Shown piece by piece: positions 43,439-53,624 of a stretch of 64,000 bases of DNA. The translations under genes and the position numbers were made by a program. The DNA comes from Arachis hypogaea. Taxonomy: Eukaryota > Streptophyta > Magnoliopsida > Fabales > Fabaceae. The stretch lies in NCBI RefSeq assembly GCF_003086295.3, contig NC_092039.1:98166561-98230560 (forward strand), read 5' to 3'. A model generated the notes under the pieces. That model saw only the letters and a list, made by a program, of their open reading frames with translations, was not told the DNA's origin and made no database searches. Positions within the stretch are counted from its first letter, which is position 1, and every line of letters begins with the position of its first letter.

Positions 43439-43681
43439 TTAGGGGTGGCAAATGGGCCTAAATTCGCCGGACCGGCCTGTGTAACTCGTCAAAAAGGCGG
43501 GTTGGGTTGAAAAATTGAGACCGCCTAATCCCATCGCTTAAACCGTGGACTTTGGCAGAGCGAGCCTCCGAGACATTTTTGGCAAATTTTTGGCCCAAAA
43601 CCTAGCTTTTCCGACCCGACCCAATAGAAATCCTACCCTAATTGACTCTCTCTCAGACTCACACAACACAACACACTTAGT

Positions 43682-44038
43682 CACTAAGGTAGCATTTGGT
43701 GGAGAGACAGAGACGTAAAGACTGAGACTGAGAGACAGAGACTAAGAGACAGAGATTTAAATAAATTTTAGTATTCTGTTTGGTGCAAAGTGGGAGACAA
43801 AAATTGAAACAAGGATGAAACTCTAATTTAATTTTCACAAAAGATAAAATTGAAATTAATTAATTGAAATGAAGGTATTTTAGTCTCCTATGTTCCTACT
43901 ATTTGGAGGTACTAAAATATTAAAATTTTGGAAACAGAGACAGAAATTTTAGTACCAGTCTTTGAACCAACAAATATGATACTGAGTCTCAGTCTTTCAG
44001 TCTTTGTTTCAGTACCTCAAAACAAACGCTACCTTTGT
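43682..44038. mobile_element. MITE of about 355 bp inside the hAT 5' region
   Basis: The left AAGGTAGCATTTGG and the right (minus strand) AAAGGTAGCGTTTGTTTTGAG are inverted repeats. The inner ends carry GACAGAGACTGAGAC-type words on both strands. It resembles MITEs described from peanut, but I cannot assign the family. No target duplication is evident. Confidence 0.6.
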
Positions 44039-44039
44039 G

Positions 44040-44500
44040 TCTCTCCCACAGTCCCACTCACACCAACCGCGCCCTAATCCTGCTGCATCCAGCGTCCGAC
44101 GTCCCTATCAGCGCCGTTGCCATTGCCGCCCCCAACCTTGCTCCGTCCAGCGTCCGTCCCACAGTCACGCATGGTCACCCTCACGCTAACACTCGCAAGT
44201 GACATTTTCCCGCTGCCATCTCATCGTCAAGCCTGAGCTCGCAGTTTCACACAGTTGCATCCGGCAGTCGGGCACCGTAGTTGCGGTACTTCTCATCACA
44301 GGCTGCTCCCACGATCACTCCTCAGTCCTCTTGGGTCCTGGTCATCACCGTTGCTCCGTCTAGCCATTGTCGCTATCGCTCATCGGTCTTGGGATCCTGG
44401 CCATCGACGCTGCCTCTCTATCCTCTCTAAGTCTGTCATCTGGCCGTCGCTGCTGCTCCTCGCCTCCTCTGTCCTGGTTGTTGCCGCTATTATTCTGGTA
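44040..44500 (+). promoter_or_regulatory. GC-rich leader of the hAT transposase gene
   Basis: A CT- and GC-rich island lies upstream of the transposase. Its ORFs (44004-44189, 44255-44527) look compositional. A donor-like TCTG|GTATGTTG lies at about 44500, compatible with a spliced 5'UTR. Confidence 0.4.
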
Positions 44501-44777
44501 TGTTGGTTTTTTTTGTTAATGTTTTAAATTTTTTTATCTTTTTACAAAATAGTGTGCCTGACTAAATTAAACATTAGCATAAGTTTAGGTTTGTATCAGA
44601 TCAGAGATTTAGGTAAGTTTAGGTTTGTTTGCTTTGATTAAGTTTTACTGTTTTGACAAATCTAAAATTTGATGCAGATTTTTTGTTGTTTGTTGTATTT
44701 TGTTTCATTTGATAATGATTTTGACTAAATTAGAATGTATAATTCTTGTTTTAACATTTGCTTTTATTTCAAAAAAT

Positions 44778-46455
44778 ATGAATTCTGAAACTGTGAGTAA
44801 TCTTGTTACTATTGGAGCTGGTTCTGAGGCTGCTCAGGTTGAGGTTGATGAACCTAGTTCGAAAAGGGCCAGACCAGCAAAATCTGATATATGGAATTTC
44901 TTCAAAAAACTCGGTCCAGATAAGGATGGTGTAGAGCGTTCTGAGTGTAAAGGATGCAAGAAGATATTTAAATATGGAGGTAATAAGCAATATGGCACAT
45001 CTATTGTAAAACAACATCTTGATAGTTGTACTCAAATTAGATATGAAGATATTGGTTAGACTATAGCAGAATTGCAAAATAAAATGGGTTCACTTAAAAT
45101 TGATTTAGGAGTCACTAGGGATATGTTTGCTTCTTATGTAGTTGCTGGGGATAAGCCATTCAATATGGTTGATGAGAGGAGATTTAGAAATTGGGTGAAA
45201 TATATAAGTCTAACTTTGAAACTTCCTACTAAGAATATGGTTAAGTATGACATAGTAAAATTCACAAGAGAGAAGCTGCGAAATTTAAAAAAAAAAATTT
45301 AGTTTTCGTTCCAAATAGAATTTGCTTTTCTATTCTTTGGACATCCATGAACAATGAGGGGTTTATATGTTTGACTACACATTTTGTTGATGAGAACTAG
45401 AAATTACAAATTACAATTCTCAAATTTCGTCATATGCCTCCTCCTCACACGGGATTTGAGTTGCCTTCTAAATTTTTTATGCTTTTAAATGAAAGAAAAA
45501 TTGACAAAAAAAATTTTCTTATTACTTTAGATAATACTTCTTCCAATGTTACTTGTGTTGATCACTTGAAAAGTACTTTGGATGTGCATGATTCGATATT
45601 ATGTAGTGGTGAATTCTTCATGTTTGTTGCTCTGCTTATATTTTAAATCTTATTGTTTAAGATGGAATGAAAATAGCTGGTAATGCAGTGCATAAGATTA
45701 AAGATTGTATTAAGTATCTGAGAAAATGTGAAAGTTGGATAGTTAAATTTAAAGACTGTTTTTCAGATATTGAGGGACTTGAGTATACAAATACATTATG
45801 TTTAGATGTTCCTACTAGGTGGAATTCACTTTATGCAATGCTTGCAAGTGCTATTCCATATAAGAAAGCTTTTGAAATGTATAAAGTGAAAGAATCTGGA
45901 TTTAGGGATATTTGTCCTTCATCAGATGAGTGAAAAAAAAAACTGAAAAGATATGTGATTTCTTGTTACCGTTTTACAAAATTACTAAGTTGATGTCTGG
46001 AACTTTTTACCCAACATCCAACTTATATTTTTTTTATAAGTTTGGCAAATTCAGCTTATTTTGATAATATTCTGAAGAATGATGAAGTACTTATAAAGAC
46101 CATGGAAAAACAAAAATAGCATTCCTGTTACCATCGTGACTTTAGAATATGCATTTAGCATGTGTTCTCATGTTTTGGACAAGTATAGAAGTTGTTTATT
46201 TCCAGATAATGTTGAAATTGTGATTTACACTCAAAATTAGATACGTGAATATGCTGATTATGGTATAATTATATTTATAACATACCTACTTGAGTGATTT
46301 TGTTCATTATTATGTATTATCTTTCTAATACATTTATTTACTTTTTTCTAGAGGAAGATTTAGATAAGAAAGATATTGCAAAAGGAGAAAGTTATTTTTT
46401 AGGAGTTAGTTCCAATGATGTTATTGATCTACAAGAGGATGAAGATAAGAATTGA
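44778..46455 (+). pseudogene. hAT transposase pseudogene (BED finger, RNase-H-like core, dimerisation tail)
   Basis: The likely start is ATG 44778, 26 codons inside a longer open frame. A BED zinc finger (SDIWNFFKKLG, then CKGCKK and HLDSC) ends near 45040. A TAG at 45057-45059 interrupts the frame, which is otherwise continuous to 45302. Further pieces match the hAT core: 45434-45646 (HTGFELPSKF, TLDNTSSN) and 45667-45933 (LCLDVPTRWNSLYAM). The region before the C-terminal dimerisation segment is largely deleted. That segment (EYAFSMCSHVLDKYRSCLF) is near 46145-46205, and the tail (DLDKKDIAKGESYFLG, ending DEDKN) is at 46355-46455 behind a probable intron. No function is expected. Confidence 0.8.
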
Positions 46456-46788
46456 AGCTGTTCTAATTTAGTGTTTTAGATTATGTTTTACGTTTGATTG
46501 ATTATATTCTAAACTTGTAGATGTTTAATTATATGTTTTGGACAATGTTTATTTTACTTTGGACAATGTTAATTTTATTATTTTGTTTCAAAAACTTGGT
46601 TTATTATTTTGTTTCAAAAAATTATATATATTGTGAAATTATAATTTTTTATGACTTTGGTAGGCTTGGCCCGCCAACCCATTGTTAGACAAGGCGGGAT
46701 AGGTTTTAGGACTGCCTCATTTGGCGGGACGGAGCGAGCCAACCCACCAGAGGACGGGCTTTTCAGGCTTCCCCGTTTGTCACCCCTA

Positions 46789-47684
46789 ACTACGTCGAAA
46801 TATAAACATATTTTGTCAAAATAAATTCTTCGGCAAATAAAAAGAAAGTTAAAAATATTTGTACTTTTGTCAATCAAGTCTCAAGTGCAAAAAAGTATTA
46901 TCTTGTGATTTACATGATCAACAGGCAACAACGATTGAAAAAATATTTGGCACGTACTTTTTTATATTAAAATTATAACGGTCTATTACATTGTTTGGAT
47001 GGAAGAAATTTGAAAGAAAAAAATAGGAAGAGAAAAAATGGTAAAAAAAATGAATTTTCTTATAAATTTTAATAATAAATTTATCAAAAAATAACAAAAA
47101 TAAATTTCGATAAGAGACTATGGATGATAAAGAGTAATTATTTATAGTTATTTTTAAAATTTAGTTATTAAAAAATAACTTCTACTAGAATATAATTGTA
47201 ATTTTGTTAGAATTTTATATAAATAGAACTCTTACTATTAGAAAAATAAAGATGGATCTATTTTAAAAAATATTCTAAATATCTTAACACAATCGAATTT
47301 ATAGAGAAAAAAAAATCTAATGTTTATATATGTTTTCTTTCTTTTTCCTCTATGTATAACAATTAACTTTGGAATTTTGTGGTGTTAATATATCTATTTA
47401 TATTTTAATTTTTTCAAATATTGCTTCTTTCCTTTCTCTTTTTTAATTTTTTATTGACATATTCTTTGAATTTGTTTGACCTCATTTAGTTATTAAAAAT
47501 ATATATTTTTTATTTTTTAGTGTGTTTGACAAAATTTTAATAATAAAAATAAAATTATTAAAAAATAAAAAAGATTTTTTAAAAAAATTATAATTTACAT
47601 ATTTTTTTTTAAAATCTTTTTTTATTTGAAAAAAATATTGTTAACCTAATAAATAAATAAATGATACTTTTATATTATTATACC
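46789..47684. other. AT-rich spacer, no gene seen
   Basis: Low-complexity A/T sequence. 47500-47640 resembles part of the MITE at 13991-14230 (GTTTGACAAAATTTTAATAA). Confidence 0.45.
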
Positions 47685-48162
47685 TGTTCATATCCTAGCC
47701 CAAAATTTAAAGCTATGTCCAAAATAGATGAAGTCCAAGGCCTACAAGATCTTTGCAACCGACTTCGTCTACCTGATTTCTTGGCAGGACTGTAATTGTC
47801 TCTACTAACAAACTCATATATTCAAAATATGAGATCATAACAACCCAATAATCCCTAGATAAAAGGAGAAAAGATAACCACTCGATAAGATAGGAGGGGA
47901 GATTATAAAGGTGGTTCTTAGGCTACCATTCTAACTGCATAAATATCCCTTATCTCAGGTATTTCTTAACTCTAATATACATAAAAATCTGCCTAAAATT
48001 CTTACTAACTTAAACATCGGAGTTCCTTGCAAGTACTACTACCACTTTCACCAAGACGTCAGACAATGGCACCTCAGCACCAGAAAATATCGAATACAAT
48101 CCTAAAAGGATGTTGGACCTCACATTCAGGCCCAAATCACAGTTTTAGATAGCCTTGGAACA
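47685..48162 (+). repeat. 5' LTR of the Tat-lineage element (about 478 bp)
   Basis: TG start and CA end abut the primer site. The tail (CTTACTAACTTAAACATCGGAG) resembles the end of legume Tat LTRs. The start is inferred from the first TG after the AT-rich spacer. Confidence 0.5.
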
Positions 48163-48180
48163 TTGACGCCATTACCGGAG
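48163..48180 (+). other. Mutated tRNA-Asp primer-binding site
   Basis: TTGACGCCATTACCGGAG differs from the canonical TGGCGCCGTTGCCGGGGA almost entirely by G-to-A changes, as expected after long cytosine methylation and deamination. Confidence 0.65.
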
Positions 48181-48202
48181 ACCTTGTAGTCAACATCGTA
48201 CG

Positions 48203-49103
48203 ATGGCAGACAAAATTCCAGAAGACAAACACGCGGCTTTTGATTTAGAGACCTTTGAAGAAGAGCAACAGAATGACAATCGTGCAATTGTCATACCTTC
48301 CTGACTTGACAAGGGAAAAAGTGCTGCTGCTAGAAATAAAAATCAAGGAGGACAAAGAATAAGCTTAGAAGTCCATCAATCGGGAGGATCAGGAGAAAGA
48401 GATCCTATAAATCTCATGGGACTTGTTCACAGGAATCAAGATCGGCTAAAGCAGCTCGAGAATGAATTAGAACGACAACATGAATCAGAACAGGCCCTAC
48501 GAAGGGAGGTATGACGAGGAAGTAAACTTGAACAAAAATTCGAGAAGTTGGAATCTGACCTCAAGGGTAAGAGATCTCGAGCTGATCAAGAAGAAATGCC
48601 TTTGGAAGGCAAAGATTTGTTCACAGAAGAGATCATGCGGGCTAAAGTTCTCAGAAATTTTAAAAGTCTAGACATGGAGCTCTATGTTGGAACGATTGAT
48701 CTGAGACACCATCTAATCAATTTCAAGAGTCGGATGTACTTGGCTGACGCGTCAGATGCAACCGCTGCAAGGCTTTCCTGACTACGTTAACCAAGGTGGC
48801 AATGAAGTGGTTCGAAAACTTGCCACCATGGTTGATCACTTGTTTTGAAGACTTGTTGGATGGTTCGCAGGAAGGGGCGGTAACAAAATCCTCCTAGAAG
48901 AGGCACCTGAAAGAAGTATACCAGCTTAGCAAAGATGTTGAAACACCTTACCTGCCTACAATCACCTTTACCAAAGAAGACACATGAGGATTGATGCATG
49001 GACATGATGACCTGGTGGTAATCACAATGATTCTCGCCAATACAAATCTTCACAGAACCCTTGATAGATCAAGGAAGTTTGGCTGACATTCTATTTAAAC
49101 CAG
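48203..49103 (+). pseudogene. Tat-lineage gag and start of protease, broken
   Basis: ATG at 48203 opens MADKIPEDKHAAFDLETFEE. A TGA follows at codon 34, and the same frame then reads on to another TGA near 48510. A coiled-coil-like region comes next, then the gag core (FTEEIMRAKVLRNFKS, YLADASDATA) at 48615-48780 with a frameshift near 48770. The last 50 bp encode the start of the protease active-site segment (DQGSLADILF), cut by the insertion. Confidence 0.75.
49099..49103. repeat. Left target-site duplication (ACCAG)
   Basis: ACCAG lies directly outside the left LTR. The right partner at 59142-59146 is ATCAG, one C-to-T change. The host protease reading frame is continuous across one copy. 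Confidence 0.85.
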
Positions 49104-50712
49104 TGGTGCACGAAATTGTGATCATCAATGGCGCCATCAACATGGTACGCACAATTGTAATCTCAACTCTTTATCACAACTTCGCACAACTAACCAGCAA
49201 GTGCACTGGGTTGTCCAAGTAATAAACCTTACGCGAGTAAGGGTCGATCCCACGGAGATTGTTGGTATGAAGCAAGCTATGGTCACCTTGTAAATCTTAG
49301 TCAGGAAGATTCAAATGGTTATGGATGATATATGAATAAAACATAAAGATAGAGATACTTATGTATTTCATTGGTGAGAATTTCAGATAAGCGAATGGAG
49401 ATGCTTTGTCCCTTCCGTCTCTCTGCTTTCCTACTGTCTTCATCCAATCCTTCTTACTCCTTTCCATGGCAAGCTGTATGTTGGGCATCACCGTTGTCAG
49501 TGGCTACAGTCCCGTCCTCTCAGTGAAAATGTTCAACGTACCCTGTCACGGCACGGCTAATCATCTGTCGGTTCTCAATCAGGTTGGAATAGAATCCATT
49601 GATTCTTTTGCGTTTGTCACTAACGCCCAGCCTTCAGGAGTTTGAAGCTCGTCACAGTCATTCAATCATTGAATCCTACTCAGAATACCACAGACAAGGT
49701 TTAGATCTTCCGGATTCTCTTGAATGCCGCCATCAATTCTAGCTTATACCACGAAGATTCTGATTAAGGAATCCAAGAGATAAACATTCAAGCCTTGTTT
49801 GCTTGTAGAATGGGAGTGGTTGTCAGGCACGCGTTCATAAGTGAGAATGATGATGAACGTCACATAATCATCACATTCATCATGTTCTTGGGTACGAATG
49901 AATATCTTAGAATAAGAACAAGCTGAATTGAATAGAAGAACAATAGTAATTGCATTAATACTCGAGGTACAACAGAGCTCCACACCTTAATCTATGGTGT
50001 GTAGAAACTCCACCGTTGAAAATACATAAGAACAAAAGTGATCATTGGCTTCGGCCCCAGAGAGGGAACCAGAAGAACCAAGATGAAAATACAATAGTAA
50101 AAGGTCTTATTTGTAGAGAACTAGTAGCCTAGGGTTTACAGAAATGAGTAAATGACATAAAAATCCACTTCCGGGCCCACTTGGTGTGTGCTTGGGCTGA
50201 GAATTGAAGCATTTTCGTGTAGAGACTTTTCTTGGAGTTAAACGCCAGCTTTTGTGCCAGTTTGGGCGTTTAACTCCCATTCTTGTGCCAGTTCCGGCGT
50301 TTAACGGCGGGCATTCTTGAGCTGATTTAGAACACCGGTTTGGGCAATCAAATCTCGGGTAAAGTATGGACTATTATACATTGTTGGAAAGCTCAGGATG
50401 TCTACTTTCCAACGCCGTTGAGAGCGCGCCAATTGGGCTTCTGTAGCTCCAAAAAATCCACTTCGAGTGCAGGGAGGTCAGAATCCAACAGCATCTGCAG
50501 TCTTTTTCAGTCTCTGAATCAGATTTTTGCTCAAGTCCCTCAATTTCAGCCAGAAAATACCTGAAATCACAGAAAAACACACAAACTCATAGTAAAGTCA
50601 AGAAAAGTGAATTTTAACTAAAAACTAATAAAAATATAATAAAAGCTAACTAAAACATACTAAAAACATACTAAAAATAATGCCAAAAAGCGTATAAATT
50701 ATCCGCTCATCA
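49104..50712 (-). repeat. 3' LTR of the young element (1609 bp)
   Basis: Minus-strand start TGATGAGCGGATAATTTATA, end CAATTTCGTGCACCA. It contains three GGCGTTTAA-type half-palindromes near 50230-50310 (GTTAAACGCCAG, GGCGTTTAACTCC, GGCGTTTAACGG). Same length as the partner at 57533. Confidence 0.95.
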
Positions 50713-51640
50713 CAACACCAAACTTAAATTGTTGCTTGTCCCCAAGCAACTGAAAATCAAATAAGATAAAGAGAAGAGAATATGCAATGAATTCCAAAAA
50801 CATCTATGAAGATCAGTATTAATTAGATGAGCGGGGCTTTTAGCTTTTTGCCTCTGAATAGTTTTGGCATCTCACTCTATCCTTTGAAATCCAGAATGAT
50901 TGGCTTCTATAGGAACTCAGAATCCAGATAGTGTTATTGATTCTCCTAGTTAAGTATGATGATTCTTGAACACAGCTACTTTATGAGTCTTGGCCGTGGC
51001 CCAAAGCACTCTGTCTTCCAGTATTACCACCGGATACATACATGCTACAGACACATAATTGGGTGAACCTTTTCTGATTGTGACTTAACTTTGCTAGAGT
51101 CCCCAATTAGAGGTGTCCAGGGTTCTTAAGCACACTCTTTTTTCCTTGGATCACAACTTTATTTCTTTCTTTTTTTTCTTTCTTTTTCTCTTTCTCCCTT
51201 TTTTCGCTTTTTTTTTCGCTTCTTCTTCTCTTTTTTTGTATTCACTGCTTTTTCTTGCTTCAAGAATCATTTTTATGATTTTTCAGATCCTCAGTAACAT
51301 GTCTCCTTTTTCATCATTCTTTCAAGAGCCAACCATTCATGAACAACAAATTCAAAAGACATATGCACTGTTTAAGCATTCATTCAGAAAATAAAAGTAT
51401 TGCCACCACATCAAAATAATTAATCTGTTATAAAATTCAAAATTCATGCAATTCTTTTCTTTTTCAATTAAGAACATTTTTCATTCAAGAAAGGTAATGG
51501 ATTCATAGGACATTCATAACTTTAAGGCATAGACACTAAGACACTATTGATCACAAGACACAAACATAGATAAACATAAGCATGATTTTTTTCGAAAAAC
51601 AGAAAAATAAAGAACAAGGAAATTAAAGAACGGGTCCACC

Positions 51641-52765
51641 TTAGTGATGGCGGCTTGTTCTTCCTCTTGAAGATCTTATGGAGTGCTTGAGTTCCTCAAT
51701 GTCTCTTCCTTGTCTTTGTTGCTCCTCTCTCATGATTCTTTGATCTTCTCTAATTTCATGGAGGAGGATGGAATGTTCTTGGTGCTCCACCCTTAGTTGT
51801 CCCATGTTGGAACTCAATTCTCCTAGGGAGGTGTTAATTTGCTCCCAATAGTTTTGTGGAGGAAAGTGCATCCCTTGAGGCATCTCAGGGATTTCATGAT
51901 GAGTGGGATCTCTTATTTGCTCCATCCTTTTCTTAGTGATGGGCTTGTCCTCATCAATGGGGATGTCTCCCTCTATGTCAACTCCAACTGAATAATAGAG
52001 GTGACAAATGAGATGAGAAAAGGCTAACCTTGCCAAGGTAGAGGACTTGTCTGCCACCTTATAAAGTTCTTGGGCTATAACCTCATGAACTTCTACTTCT
52101 TCTCCAATCATGATGCTATGAATCATGATGGCCCGATCTAGAGTAACTTCAGACCGGTTGCTAGTGGGAATGATTGAGCGTTGGATAAACTCCAACCATC
52201 CCCTAGCTACGGGCTTGAGGTAATGCCTTCTCAATTGAACCGGCTTCCCTCTTGAATCTCTCTTTCATTGGGCGCCCTCTTCAGAAATGTCTGTGAGGAC
52301 TTGGTCCAACCTTTGATCAAAGTTAACCCTTCTAGTGTAAGGGTGTTCATCTCCTTGCATCATGGGCAAGTTGAATGCCAACCTTACATTTTTCGGACTA
52401 AAATCTAAGTATTTCCCCCGAACCATTGTAAGCCAATTCTTTGGATCCGGGTTCACACTTTGATCATGGTTCTTGGTGATCCATGCATTGGCATAGAACT
52501 CTTGAACCATTAAGATTCCGACTTGTTGAATAGGGTTGGAAAGAACTTCCCAACCTCTTCTTCGAATCTCATGTCGGATCTCCGGATATTCACTCTTTTT
52601 GAGTTTGAAAGGGACCTCGGGGATCACCTTCTTCAAGGCCACGACTTCATAGAAGTGGTCTTGATGCACCCTTGAGATGAATCTCTCCATCTCCTATGAC
52701 TCGGAGGTGAAAGCTTTTGCCTTCCCTTTCCTCTTTCTAGAGGTTTCTCCGGCCTTGGATGCCAT
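51641..52765 (-). pseudogene. Extra ORF of the young element ('putative plant transposon protein' type)
   Basis: The ATG at 52765 opens MASKAGETSRKRKGKAKAF. The frame is then continuous to 51641 (375 codons including stop) except for TAG at 52696-52694 (codon 24) and TGA at 52267-52265. Residues about 60-240 carry FYANAWITKNHD, VRGKYLDFSPKNVRLAFNLP and MIHSIMIGEEVEVHEVIA, typical of the Transposase_32 domain in Athila-type extra ORFs. A coiled coil (HEIREDQRIMREEQQRQGRD) and a basic tail follow. The role is unknown; it lies where some Athila relatives have an env-like or extra ORF. The two nonsense changes are point mutations, so loss is recent. Confidence 0.65.
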
Positions 52766-53624
52766 AAATGGTTATGGAAAAACAAAAAGCAATGCTTTTA
52801 CCACACTAAACTTAAAAGGTTTGCTCGTCCTCGAGCAAAAGAAGAAAGAAGAGAGTAGAAGAAGAAGAAATAGAGGAGATGGAGGTGGCTTTGTGGTTCG
52901 GCCAAAAGGGGGAGAAGTAGTGTTTAGGGTGTGTGAAAATGAGGGAGTGAAGATGGGTTTATATATGGGTGGGTTATGGGAGGGTGGGTTTAGGAGGGAA
53001 AGTGGTTTGAATTTGAATGGTGAGGTAGGTGAGGTTTTATGAAGGATGGATGTGAGTGGTGAAGAGAAAGATGGGATTTGATAGGTGAGGGATTTTTGGG
53101 GAAGAGTGGTTGAGGTGATTGGTGAATGGGTGAAGAGGAGAGAGAGTGGTGGGGTAGGTGGGGATCCTGTGGGGTCCATAGATCCTGAGGTGTCAAGGAA
53201 AAGTCATCCCTACACCAAGTGTCGAGCAAAAATGCTCTCTGTGCCAATTTTGGCGTTAAACGCCGGGCTGGTGCCCATTTCTGGCGTTTAACGCCAACTT
53301 CTTGCCCTTTCCTGGCGTTTAACGCTAGTCTGGTGCCCCTTTCTGGCATTAAACGCCCAGAATGGTGCCAGATTGGGCGTTAAACGCCCATTTGCTAGCT
53401 TCACTGGCGTTTAAACGCCAGCAAGTTCTCCTCCAGGGTGTGCTATTTTTCTTTCTGTTTTTTATTCTGTTTTTGTTTTTTCAATTGATTTTGTGACTTC
53501 CCATGATCATCAACCTACAGAAAACATAAAATAACAAAGGAAAATAGATTAATATAACATTGGGTTGCCTCCCAACAAGCGCTTCTTTATTGTCAGTAGC
53601 TTGACAGAGGGCTCTCATGGAGCC
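52766..53624. other. Spacer between extra ORF and gag-protease, with palindrome cluster
   Basis: This is where pol would be expected in an autonomous relative. 52770-53200 is open on both strands only by composition. 53240-53421 has six GGCG(T)TTAA(A)CGCC-type palindromes. Confidence 0.7.
53240..53421. repeat. Cluster of GGCGTTTAACGCC palindromes
   Basis: Six near-identical palindromes spaced 25-35 bp apart, separated by TGGTGCC(A/C)-type spacers. The last, CTGGCGTTTAAACGCCAG (53404-53421), is a perfect 18-bp palindrome. Confidence 0.9.

Larger units (their letters stand above)
43440..46788 (+). mobile_element. Decayed hAT element with BED-finger transposase
   Basis: The ends TAGGGGTGGCAAATGGGCC and, on the minus strand, TAGGGGTGACAAACGGGG are hAT-type terminal inverted repeats. 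Subterminal GGCGGG/CCCGCC words follow. The 8 bp on the two sides (ATTATGTT and ACTACGTC) do not match, so the target duplication has decayed. The transposase between 44778 and 46455 is broken, and a MITE sits in the 5' part. Confidence 0.75.

Noticed and set aside
43432..46796. 8-bp target duplication for the large hAT
   Set aside because: ATTATGTT and ACTACGTC do not match under either possible end position; recorded as decayed.
49406..50564. ORFs of 60-93 aa duplicated at 57726-58993
   Set aside because: They lie inside the two LTRs and are duplicated only because LTRs are; no protein similarity recognised.
52677..53349. Several ORFs of 70-135 aa on both strands between the extra ORF and gag
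   Set aside because: Pro/Ser- or Gly-rich low-complexity translations of purine-rich repeats; no conserved feature.
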